64,000 bases of DNA, from contig CM059586.1 in the NCBI GenBank assembly GCA_030407085.1, positions 105,041,501 through 105,105,500 on the forward strand. The letters are read 5' to 3'. The notes under the pieces are model-generated. The model had not been told where the DNA came from and did no database searches. It saw nothing but the letters and a program-made list of their open reading frames with translations. The position numbers and the translations under genes are program-made. This stretch comes from Trichopria drosophilae. Lineage: Eukaryota; Arthropoda; Insecta; Hymenoptera; Diapriidae. Positions 1 through 11,332 of this stretch are shown piece by piece. Position 1 is the first letter of the stretch. The number at the start of each line of letters is the position of its first letter.

Positions 1-3000
1 AAATATTCATTGTAGGTCAAAAACCAACAGAGGCAACTTGTATAGCTTGAAAATATCTTTAAAATGAGCTTCGGTTCGCTAAGATATCTTCATACAGAGC
101 CGAGATATTTAAAAAAAAGTGATTTTTCCCCCTAAATTTTAATGTTGAAAAACTTAAAAACTCTACCTTCCCGGAAATTTTTTCAGAGGAAAAAGTTGCT
201 CAGAATTATCTGTACAATCTACAGTTAGCCGCTGAGTAATGGTTGGCCGATCACCCTGTATATTGCATAAAGTAAATGATACAATACTTAAACTTACTCG
301 TTTCTTTCCAGATTTATCGTCTTAACCATAAAATTCTGGTACTTGTAAAAACTCGACCATTGTTTGTGGCTTGTTATCGTTCTTCTTCTTGAAACCATCT
401 AGCCTATCTGTAAACAATAAACGTTTGTCATGAATATTAATTTTCTTATGATCAGGTATCAAAGTAGTTTAGCGTGTTAAATATCTTTGGTTTACGGTTT
501 GAATGTTACTAAAACATAACATTACGGTGCCACAATATTACGCAGCATCAATATTATACCGAAAAAATAGTATGTAACAAATTATCTAATCGTGGATTAA
601 TGTATTGCTGGTGTATGTAAAATTTGATATTGTGAAACAATGAATATTCCTAGTCTCATCAAGTTTTCCAGGAAATATAAATAATATTTGTCAAGAATGG
701 CATTGTCGTTTATTACTTAGTGCGTATCTGTATGCGATCGAAATGACTTTACATTTTGTATTAAGCCAAAAAGGCTCTAAATTATTATTGCACAATAGTT
801 ATTTATTTAATACATTGCGTAGCTGTGGTAAAAAAGCTTTGGGGAAAACATTCTCATTACTACTAATAAATGCACTTTCGAGATTGTAGGGTAATGTGCC
901 GATATGTGCACGTGAACATGTATGTATATGCATGTATGCACATATAGTTATTTATACATATTTCCCTTTTATGTTTACATATGTTGCGCAGGAATCATAA
1001 ATAAATTGTATTATGCATATAGTGAGTTATGAGTCGTTTAAGGATAGATGGTAAATGACAAAGGTGAATAATATAGATAATTTAATGTTTGAAGTGTAAC
1101 TGCTGTCGGTAATCCGAATTTGAAAATGATAGTTCGCGAAATATTCCTTGGTTGAGTGGTGACACTAGTCGTACGATTTTGGGTTTAGATTAAAGCGGGT
1201 CAATTAATTCCTTCTTTCTCGATCCGAAAGTCAAGGCAGTTAGTCGATCCACTCAAGCAGTCAATGGGACGGAGGTGAGTTATTAATCAGTGCGCGATCG
1301 TGATATTATTATTTTTTGATTAAATTAAATATTATATATATTTTTTTTTATTGTCTTCCTAGGGCGGGTCCTTGTTGCATTAGTTTAGTTATGGGAAGAA
1401 AATCGACTATTTCTTACGATTTAAACACGGTTCGCGAATCTTTTGAGATATGTGATAGTTTTCCGGTTTTATCTTATATCCTCAAAAACTCGCTCGTTTC
1501 TGGCGACTGTTTTTCTCTATATGTTTTTTTCTATCATAAAACATTTTAGAAGTATCGTCTGAGAAAAATCATTGAGAGCCAGTGATACGTGAAATTAATC
1601 GGGCTGTGAACTAAACGAAAATATTCTTTCAAAAACGGATTGCCACGTGAAATATTTGAATATATAATATAATTTTTCAATAATTTTCCGTGTAAGCGAA
1701 ATTTCAGTGACATATAATTGTATAATAAGTCGATCTAATATTTGATAAGTGCGTGCCACGTGAAAATTAAATATTGTTTGATATATTGTTGGACGAGTGA
1801 TTAATGAACTCTTTAAGAAAATTATACTCTGTCTTGAAAGTAATGTAAATTGGATGATGTTTTACGACTTATTTAATAATAGTTTCTATTGCTTGGTCAA
1901 AGAATGAATAGAACGACGTATTTTTTATGGGATTGATAATTATGTAAAGAAGTTCATGACGCGAGATCAGCATAGAAATTGAAATCACTAATATTGTAAA
2001 CGAAAATAATTTTTTTAATAAAAGATCAGTCAAAGGAATACAGTTTCGATAAAATGTTCATTCGAAAAAATAACATTCCTTAATAAAAAATAACACAAGA
2101 AATTAGAAGAATTGGTGTTGTCGGAGATGATTTTGAAGAAGAGCCTTATTTTTTCAAAATCGAGAAATTCTTGGAATAAGAAATATATCCTGCGTGAAAA
2201 ACAATCAAATTGGTGTCGTTCATTTCCGGAGTCGTCGGAATCACCCGAAAAGGCATTTATCGTTTGAGGCATCAGCAGGAAACATCTAACTTTCAACGCA
2301 TCGTCGAAAACGGTCTGTGGCTAATGTATATGTATTTGTAAACTTTGCAATAGTGTCTTTTTCACAGTGTTATTTCATGGGATGGTAATTTCATTTTGTT
2401 GTCACTTTCTCGGATTTTGGGTATCGAAATTTTAAGATGATATACATATTATCATAAAAATATGAGATTTCAAATTTGATAAATATAAATAAGTTATTGA
2501 TTGAAAATTTGAACTAAAGTTCGAAATTAAAGTAAACAAGCAAGTTTGATTTTCTTATTAGATAATGAAACAGAACACTAAATAATAATACTTCTTACCA
2601 TCAACTTCGAGAATCTAACTTTTTATACGTTTAATATTTGTGAACAATTTAATTATGTTTTTTTTTGCAACATTATTGATAATGATTAATTGACATCATT
2701 GCTTTTTTTTTGGGGTATTCATTTTTACAAAAATTGAAATTGTGTGTTTGTGTATACTTGTATCCAGCTAAGCTCTATACAAACACACATTTGATTAAAA
2801 TAAAAAGGGGGAATATGTGTAATTTTTTCATCGATATAATGAAGTAGGAAATCTTTGCAATTGTGCATACATATAGGTATGCGTGGATACATGCAAATAC
2901 CAAACATATCTGGAAAATGACGTTTATTTTTTTTTATTGACTTTAAAATAATGGATAGAGAATACATTTTCATATTTGGAAAGAATGAACAAGTGTTATT

Positions 3001-4735
3001 AATACATAAAACTATTATTTAATCAGATATGCAAATAAGCCTTTGAGCTAATAAAAAATATATTTACAGAATTTTCTGGGTGATAATGTTTTTCTAAACT
3101 TATCTATTAAAATAATTATTCATAAATTTCTAAATGTATTTGATGGATTGTTGTTCATTAAGTATATTAATTTTGTGGAAGAGAATAACCTATAAATATT
3201 GTAATCATTAGCAGATCAGTTAGTTTTCATTTATCTAAATATGTATGATTAATATTTCATAAATTATAAGGGATATGAATTAGTCGGATAGAGAATAGTT
3301 CAAACCCTTACAAGATCTACAATAAATAAATGTGGATTAATTTGAATATTATCAACATTCACAATTACATTCAAAATTTTAGTATAAGTTTTCGCATCCT
3401 TCCTTGATGTTAAAATATAAATTGAGCAAACAATTGTGCGTATGCGTTACGATACAATGTTAAAACTGTACGAAACTTTTCCGTTTTCTGTACAAAACTG
3501 TACGAAACAATTGAATTCGCGCTTGCGCATTGCATATCGTGAAAAGGCTTATTGGAAGGCTGTATTTAGAAGTTATATGAATTTTTGGATAACGTAAACC
3601 ATAAGAATATTTCATTAAAGGTCTAATACAAATTTCTGAATACATTTATATCTGTAATTCACTGCAATATACTCATAAACTTCAATTAAAAAAATATCGT
3701 ATTACTGGTGTATGTATACACGGAAAGGAAGAAACACGACCGAGTCCTGTCTACGCAGCACTGGTTACTGCGTGGCCGGTTCGCAAATACTTTCTATTTC
3801 AACTCGCTATAACTCAGTCAATTTTGAGAATTTTGAAACGAATAAAAAATGAAATCGTTCATTACAGTTTCCCAGATCTAGTGCACTAAGAAAAAATGAT
3901 ACATCTTAATAAATAAAAAAAGTTATTAATTTTTTAATGCAGAACTGCGAAATTTGTGTTTTTATAGATTCAGGCGCTTCGTTTATCACATAACGCGCTC
4001 GGAAATATATAATATATAATCGGAATTATATTATTTCAATTTCTGTATTTAATAATTGTATAAGACTTTATTTAATAATTTGATTTTTAATAAAAGATAG
4101 AAGTAAACATTGAAATGCATTACATTGGAATAATTAATACTAAACAGTACTGTGGATTTATTCCATTCCTATGTAATTTAAAGTAATTATATTTTATATT
4201 AGTTAAATGTATAATCTATATTCATAGGTGTATGTGATGTTTGTATATGTGCATATAAGAAGGATTTGAATACAAGTACGATTGATGCCGAAACCTTCCG
4301 AATTTTGTATTGTGCGTGTATCGTGATTATGTATATGTTAGCGTATGAATCATCGATAGTTTTGAACTGTCAACTGTCAAGTTAGTTAAGCTCTGACTAC
4401 GACGAGAACAAGTAGATCAAGCATAAATATTAACTATTTCTAACTTGCAATTATTATAGTTTTATATTACGGTGAGTCCCGACGTGGCAATGTAAAAACT
4501 TTTAATAATAAAAAAGGCAATGGTTAATTTGATGAAAGTGCTGGTGAGTTTTAGACAAGTGATTCGCGTATAGTTACTCCATATTCCTAATCCAATTCAT
4601 TTGCGAATTCCTGTAGAGTAATAAGTGGTATCCCGGACCTTAAGAACATCGATTCCAGTTACCGAAGAAAATTCGTAACAGTAAGGAATCCGTAACAGTA
4701 GAAAAATAATTAGCAATTCTAGTGGTCGAAATAAG
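1..4735. other. Intergenic AT-rich DNA, no gene recognised
   Basis: I see no convincing coding exon here. The short open frames are AT-rich, lack family motifs and look like chance. Bases 1 to about 260 end in GGCCGATCACCCTGTATA, which looks like the edge of an interspersed repeat but has no partner in the window. An ACACGGAAAGGAAG word near 3719 resembles the ends of inverted-repeat elements further right. A GT-rich spot at 1273 (GGAGGTGAGT) looks like a splice donor after a possible non-coding exon, but nothing downstream supports it. Confidence 0.5.
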
Positions 4736-4739
4736 GAAT

Positions 4740-5685
4740 TTGAAAGCAGATTTCCGATATCGGATGATATCTTACATGTATAATATAGATGGGTCTAAAA
4801 TATTGTCTGCGGAGTGAGCGGCTCTTAGTAAAGCTGTACATAAGATTGTCGAGCATAAGCGAAATAGGTCTATAGTATTTTCAGATTCTGAGAGTGCCTT
4901 GAAGGCAATAAGTAATAGGAATGGTATAGGGACCTCACCCGTTACAGAGGAAATCAAGCATAAATTAGCTTTCGCAAGACATTTAGGTTTAGAAATACGA
5001 TTAACATGGGTTCCCGGCCATGTGGGGATAATAGGGAATGAAAAGGCTGATGAGAACGCCAAATTGGGCGCTTGTAACGGGTACTTATGCCCAATGTAAA
5101 GAGGAGAATGAATCGGACATTGTTAATACAGGAAAGACAAAATGTAAATTTTTTTTTTGATAATTTCTATGGGCAGAAAAGGAAACCTTGTTCCATGACT
5201 ATGATTTACCGAGAAAAGCGATTGTATCGGTAAGTAGATTAAGCAGTTCATCGCTAAACTCCAGTCTGTTCAGGAAAAACATTACCGAGTCAGGACTATG
5301 CGTATGTGAGGTAGAGGAAGACTCTATCGACCATGTTTTTTGGAGTTGTAGAAGAGAGGACATTTTTAAAGTGATCCGTAGTGAAGTAAAATATGGACCC
5401 TACTCACGGACGTCGTTCTTAACTTTATATAATATGAATATTTTCAATAGTATAGTTAAGTTTATAATGTCTTTGAATCGAAATATTTAAGATGTACAAA
5501 AATATTATAAACCACTAACAAATGTCATATAATGTAACAACATCTTGTTAGAATTGGAATCTCCCGCGGTTAGGTTAAGAAGCAGTTATGTAAGATACCG
5601 CTGGAACTAGGGCACTTTAAAGGCGCCTCTCTATGTATTATGGCTATGTAATATTCAATTGAACCAATAAACCATTACTATACTA
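4740..5685 (+). mobile_element. Non-LTR retrotransposon 3' end: RNase H plus C-terminal zinc-finger relic
   Basis: This is the degenerate 3' part of a non-LTR retrotransposon of the I/R1-like type that carries RNase H. Translation from about 4795 gives the RNase H signature: SKILSAE, then FSDSESALKAISN, then TWVPGHVGIIGNEKADENA. These hold the expected acidic residues E, D and D. A TGA interrupts the first motif near 4820. After about 100 bp and a frame change, bases 5188-5490 encode SRLSSSSLNSSLF, CVCEVEEDSIDHVFWSC and similar, the Cys/His-rich tail that follows RNase H in such elements. A 3' UTR with AATAAACC follows to about 5685. The reverse transcriptase is missing upstream, so this is a 5'-truncated dead copy. 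Confidence 0.8.
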
Positions 5686-5767
5686 TACAAAGCCAAATTA
5701 CCCCTCTGGGTTGTATGTACATACTCCCAGCCTCACATTTCCCCGGCATCGGCCAGTGATCCTCATT
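5646..5767 (+). repeat. Interspersed repeat, uninterrupted copy
   Basis: About 120 bp that recur inverted at 9709-10085. Shared landmarks are CAATTGAACCAATAAACCAT, CCCCTCTGGGTTGTATGTAC, ATACTCCCAGCCTCACATTT and CGGCCAGTGATCCTCATT. The left half overlaps the 3' UTR of the retrotransposon relic ending here. This copy has no insertion, so it gives the empty-site sequence for the MITE inside the other copy. Confidence 0.85.
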
Positions 5768-5827
5768 ATGAATCGCAACAGGAAGACCATTTCAGTAATA
5801 CACCTGGCTCTTGGAATTATCTCCTGG

Positions 5828-6565
5828 TATAGATAAACTTACTCAGATTTTGATGTTTTGTGTATATCAGAAACCTGGTTAATTAATCATAGTAAAATTA
5901 GACTAGGGAACTACAATATTATTGCTTTGGATAAGAGTAGAGATCCGAACGATAATTTAACCTTAGGATTAATGATAGCAATCAAACCGATCTATAATTA
6001 CAAAGTTATCAAAAGAGCGGAAAACAATGGAATTGTTGATTGTAATTCTTTAAACATGGATTCAGACATAAGTAGAGTATGGGAAACAGTTTCCTTCTTT
6101 AAAAATACAAAAATTAATACTTATAAGAAATTAGATTATATATATAGAAATTACAATTGAGAAATTAAAATCTTCTTCCACTAAAAACACTACGGATGCA
6201 ATAATCCCTAACACAACCCATGCAAAATTAAATTCCCAATTTAGCTGTTTAGAATACAATTTCGTTGCAGATCATATAATAATGAATTCCAGCCCAGGCC
6301 CTGATTTGATATCAAATAAAATCATTTCTTATTCACCTAAAAATATTCATATAATTTTATTAAACATTTCTAACGATGCGTATAAACTAAGTGACTTTCC
6401 CAAAAAAATTGGAACAATTTTGACGTTATTTTACTATCCAAACCCAATGGAAAAGGGTTCAGACCTATTGTATTAGTTTCTAATTTCTCCAAAATATTTG
6501 AAACGCTTATCAAACACAAACTCGAAGGACATATTGAACTGGAAGGAATTATAAATATATTATAA
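5828..6565 (+). mobile_element. Non-LTR retrotransposon relic: endonuclease start fused to reverse transcriptase fragment
   Basis: A heavily decayed relic of a second, CR1/Jockey-like non-LTR element. At 5850 the frame reads FDVLCISETWL, the N-terminal apurinic endonuclease motif with its catalytic Glu. Most of the endonuclease is then deleted. At 6282 comes NSSPGPDLISNKII, then PKNIHIILLNISNDAYKLSDFP, matching the start of the reverse transcriptase domain (usually S-x-GPDGI). After a frame change near 6455 it reads FRPIVLVSNFSKIFETLIKH, the next conserved RT block. The order is right, but frames and intervening parts are lost, so it is inactive. Confidence 0.75.
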
Positions 6566-7069
6566 ATTAAGTAATTGCCCGTTCGAAACTTAATTCTATA
6601 TAATAATCTAATTGTTGGTATGTACGGTCGATGGACTAAATAAAAATAAAAACAAACTACTAATGTAAACAATGGAGCTCTGATGAGAGCAACCGAATAT
6701 GGGAAAAGAAAGTTGTAAGAACCCGATTTTGTAGTTTTGCCAGTTACAGAATCTTCAAGTTACTGAACTGCTTATATGTGAAATTAGGGATTTAACTAAT
6801 AATGGATTCTGTGTTCCTCTAGTGACAAAATAAATAACTAATGTCTATTGTAGATACATGTTTCGTCCCAGGTTTTCGCGTGGACTCGTCAGAAAGGCGT
6901 TATGGTTCTTTTACGTGATGGTTCGGTATAATAAGAGATTTTAAATAAATAAAATAGAGGAGGAATGTTTAATTTATTATAGTATTTATATCTATTAATT
7001 TATGTTATATAATATATGTTTTTAATTAAAATCCATTATGTGGATCATTTATTCATACATTCGGCGTGA

Positions 7070-7800
7070 TAATAAAACCAAATATGGCATTTTACCTATG
7101 ACTTCAACTTGAAGCTCAAGCATGATTCGGATTAAAATCATGTAAATCATGCATTTATCTATTCTAGCATGATGTTAAATCAAATATTCGGTATTTAATC
7201 ATTTGCGCATGACCTCAACTTGCATTGAAGCTCAAGCATATCTTGGATAAGAAATCCACTATGCGAATCATGCATTTATACTTTCGGACATGTTAAATCC
7301 AATACGGTATTCAATAATTTGCTCAAGCATGTATTGAAGTGAAATTCACTATGGTTTTTAGGAATTAGCACATATGACCATAATTTTCGATTGAAAATCA
7401 GCCATAACGTGAATCAGTATATCATCTCGACTCTGGTTGATGCTGAGAGATGCTGTTAACGACAAATATGATATATTTGGCCCATGACTTTAACATTCAT
7501 TAAAGCCCGAGCTTACTGAAGAATTAACTATCTTAAAATAAAATCCAATATAATTATACAATGTAGTACGTGACTGGAAATCCTTACTAAGGCTCAGACA
7601 TATTGTTAATAAAAAGATGTGATATTTAGTACCTGACGTAAATTCTCATTGCAACTCGAGCCTGTTGCGTTAGATTTCAACTGGTTTGAATTCAAAATCA
7701 ACCTACACACAATCTAGCATATGATTTCAATTCTCTATTGACGCTGAGAAATGTTTTTGAAAGTCCACTGTTACAATTCGATTTTCAATTTAGCACGTAC
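7070..7800. repeat. Degenerate tandem repeat, unit about 80-130 bp
   Basis: A worn tandem array without coding potential. The recurring core is CATGACNTCAACTTGCATTGAAGCTCAAGCAT-like and can be followed near 7095, 7205, 7325, 7485, 7570, 7635 and 7720. Between cores come variable stretches such as AAATCATGCATTTAT and GTTAAATCNAATAC. Spacing shrinks and identity falls from left to right. It may be an old minisatellite or a decayed tandem TE internal region. Confidence 0.6.
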
Positions 7801-9700
7801 AGATGAGTCGATGAATGCTGAACTTACACAAGTATTGTCACTAAAAATTATGTCTTTGGTTCTAATTAAACTAAGAGGAAAGATACACATTTCATAACTT
7901 TTATTCTGTATCTTTTTACTTCGTAATTTTATAATATTCTATCTATTTCTTCATAATTTTGTATGTTTATATTCACTTGTATTATCAGCATTTATTTTTA
8001 TTTGAGTGTTAGGAAATCGACAAAATTTTAACCACTTCCATCCATTCACCATTGGAAACTCCCATCCTATGCCACAACTTCCCATTTTAGTGATACTTCT
8101 AAATTTTAATATATTTATAAGATTACCATGTATGCAGTTCAATCAATTTCCAAAATTGAGTTTATGAATCTTACAAACTGTCAATTTACATTGACTACAG
8201 GGAAATAATAATGATATGATGTATCTCTACTACACTTTGCATAAGCAAAGATTCACCTACAGTGCACTGAATAATTTTACAGCTTTGGTAAAATATATAG
8301 AAAGTGTTTTAAAATATTTTTTGACATTGCAAATTTGTAAATTTAAAAGATCTGTCATGCAACGACTAAAGTCAAATTATGATTATACATTTGGTTTAAT
8401 TTTCCAATTTAATTATTTATAATATTAAATAAGTTGTATGCTAATATTATACAACTTTGAAGAAGTAGTGATTTCCCTTAAAAACAGATATTTTGCAAGA
8501 ATTAACTTTAGTTAAAACCATGTTATACACGGTCATTTTATCTCCTGGTACCAAATCGGTAGAAATTGAAAAAAAAATGAGTTAAATTTTATTGAATACT
8601 TGACGATTGTAAAGATCAATGATCATTTAATTAGGACATTTTTTCTCACATAATGTTATGTTAAATATCATATTTTATGTTGTTAATGAAACAGTCCCCA
8701 CTCCCCCTCACTTTTGCCGACTGACTAAAACTAAAACTTTTCACCATGAGGTAAAGTGAATGATGAAATTGAAACATTTCCTTTAATTTACACAAGAATA
8801 AAACAATATAAAAAATGTATTAAGTCGGGTAAAATGTTCGTTCTTCGAGGCTCAATCAATAACAGGGTCACAAGTATCAGCATTATAGAGCACAATTAAT
8901 TTGCATACATTTTATTTAGTTAATTTATAATCCTAGTATGGCCGTATTTATTTGTTTATTTTTTTCTTTTTGTATGCGTCTTAGCATTTATAATTAATTC
9001 ATAAGAAATATTTCTTATGTATAATCTGGAAACCGAAGCTGAGAACATGGCTCTTTTTACAGTAGCTTAAGAAGTTATTTTTATATTTGCTTAAGCAATT
9101 TTATGATCAAGTAAATCAGCACTAAACTCCAATCCAAATAGCAGTAGGGAATCAAAGTGCAATTGCAATAGCGACAACTGACGTTTATCGAGCAAGATCC
9201 GAACAGATAGATATTCGTCATCATCACATCAGAGATCGAATCAATGATAAGTCAATGGACGTATACTTCATCTCAACAGAAAAAAAAACATTAGACATTT
9301 CAATAAAAGCTGTTTGAGATATATTTTTTCATGCCGGAAGCTTTAATATTGTAAATAAAAACCCTTTTTTACACTTTTGTTTAAAATAAAACTGTTTTTT
9401 TATAAATAGACTGAGTCCATCAATCCAAGAAATATACAAAATTTTGTCTTTGTCATACCACATTTATATATCTATCTACTTAATGCCACAATTGTAATCA
9501 GTATGTATGTACTATGAATGACCTTAACAGGATTGTACATAGACAAATGCATTTAAAAAATGTCAATCTACCGATGCCTTATAATAAGCCTATATGCGTG
9601 TTTTGTCCCTGTGTTAATCCATAAGGGGACTCTCATTTTTTTTTTGCAAACGTACCCCACCTCAAACCAAACTAACTCAAACGTGTCGTCACCGGCGCCA
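7801..9700. other. Intergenic AT-rich DNA, nothing recognised
   Basis: No supported gene, RNA or repeat structure. The open frames are short, AT-driven and without family motifs. Confidence 0.5.
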
Positions 9701-9708
9701 AGAAAACC

Positions 9709-10085
9709 AATGAGGATCACTGGCCGATACTGGGGAAATGTGAGGCTGGGAGTATGTAAAGTAGTTCTTCTCTTATTCTAATCTTTTCTCTTCTCATATT
9801 CTAATATTTCTCCTCACGCGTTCTCCCCACCGCATTACTACTTTCCTTAGAAGCACATATGACACATAACCGCGCATGCGCTGTGAAAGAGAAAGAGAGA
9901 GAGAAAAAGCGAAACAACAAACGTTTCGTGGGAGAGAGAAGAAAATTAGAATAAGAGAAGAACGCCGCCATCTTGCCTGACTGGACAAATTAGAATAAGA
10001 GAAGGACTACTGTACATACAACCCAGAGGGGTATTTTTGCTTTGTATTATAGTAATGGTTTATTGGTTCAATTGCATATTACATA
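9709..10085 (-). repeat. Interspersed repeat, inverted copy interrupted by a MITE
   Basis: Inverted copy of the repeat at 5646-5767. Read on the minus strand it runs from ATGCAATTGAACCAATAAAC through CCCCTCTGGGTTGTATGTAC, is interrupted by 254 bp, and resumes with ATACTCCCAGCCTCAC as far as CCAGTGATCCTCATT. The intact copy shows GTACATAC at the point of interruption. Confidence 0.85.
9759..10012. mobile_element. 254-bp MITE with CAGTAG ends and TA target duplication
   Basis: A non-coding miniature inverted-repeat element. The right end read inward is CAGTAGTCCTTCTCTTATTC and the left end is AAGTAGTTCTTCTCTTATTC, so the inverted repeats match over about 23 bp with a few changes. It is flanked by TA on both sides, and the empty site in the related repeat at 5720 has a single TA. 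TA duplication and CAGTAG termini are typical of the Tc1/mariner-pogo group, so I infer mobilisation by a pogo-like transposase. None is visible in the window. Confidence 0.85.
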
Positions 10086-10904
10086 GAGATAAAACATTAT
10101 TAAAAATTGTCAGAAATTAATTTCTCCATCCCAGTACTGGTATTGAGCGATGTCTTCCTTACTTAACTACTTCTACTTAATCCATGTTACTTTTATTTGT
10201 TCGAATAGCGATTGCTTATTTTACCTATTACATAACTTATTGCTAATGTTTAACACATTTTATGAAGATATTTTACAAAATTTAAAGTAAAAATTTCCAT
10301 TTTACTAGAGTTCAAGATTTAATCAATATTACTTTACAAATTTTAAAACTTTCTTTAGTTCTTACACTGATTTTACTTACTTCTTAGTAACTTCCATTAC
10401 TTTAATTACATAAAATATATTGGATATTCTGTTAAAATGAACAGACTTTTTCAATACTTATTCATTATATTTTCATTTCTATGTTGAGGAACTTAAATTA
10501 AACCAATGTAAATACTATAATCTAGCTTAATCAAACATTTTTCTTTACAAATTTAAATACGAAATGTTATTTAAATAAAAAGTAATACCTACCTAATTTG
10601 TCCTCCGCTTCCATCCGCTCCCACGTATGGACTACCTAAAAATTATCACAAGTTTTACTGGGTAAGAATAATTATTGTTAGAAGTAATAATTCAACTACT
10701 TACTACACGGAAAGAAATTTTAGGTGCATACGGCCCGACAACGATCGGACTTCAGAGCCTTCATCCGTTAATTCGGTACGGCCCTAAAGAAAAGCAGTTC
10801 CCAAGGCATGCATCAGCTGTCGCTGCTTATCCTTCCGGTCGTATCGGCCGAAAAATAGTTCGGCCAAAATAGCCCGGGTAACGGGCACGTGTGATCCCAG
10901 AGCA

Positions 10905-11221
10905 TACACGGAGAAAAATAATCAGCTAAATCAGCCGAAAAATCCGCAGATTCTACCAATTTTATCCTATAGGGACAGCTGTTGGAATTCCGTTAGGGAT
11001 AACCGATAATTTCAGCTAAATTTACTGAAAAAGTCCGCAAATTTAACAGAACAAATCTGCTAATGTAGCGGAAATTTAGAGCTAAGTGCGAATTGAGTAG
11101 GATTAAGGCTACATTAGCGGAATCAAAACAGCTAAAATTGCATATATTTTCAACAATTCCAGCCGAAAATTTTAGCTGATATGAATCAGCTAATCCAGCG
11201 GAGTCATTTTTCTCCGTGTAC
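10905..11221. mobile_element. About 317-bp element with ACACGGAGAAAAAT ends and CAGCTAA words
   Basis: Inverted ends TACACGGAGAAAAAT (left) and ATTTTTCTCCGTGTA (right) enclose a non-coding interior. The interior repeats words of the form CAGCTAAAT, GCTGATTNAGC and CCGC/GCGG, for example at 10922, 11011, 11058, 11170 and 11188. The termini resemble the ACACGGAAAG ends of other elements here, but the interior word is different. Confidence 0.65.
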
Positions 11222-11332
11222 GGCAAGTGCAAACCTGTGTCGTGTGTACTCACTGTGCAATATATACGTCATCTTTATATTCATTTTTTTTTTATTGAAA
11301 TAAAAACTTATGATATGAACTTTGATTCAGAC

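Noticed and set aside
1316..1549. 77-codon frame as a small gene
   Set aside because: No domain, signal or codon pattern supports it; AT-rich chance frame.
7070..7800. CRISPR-like array
   Set aside because: Units are long, degenerate and contiguous without unique spacers, and the window is eukaryotic.
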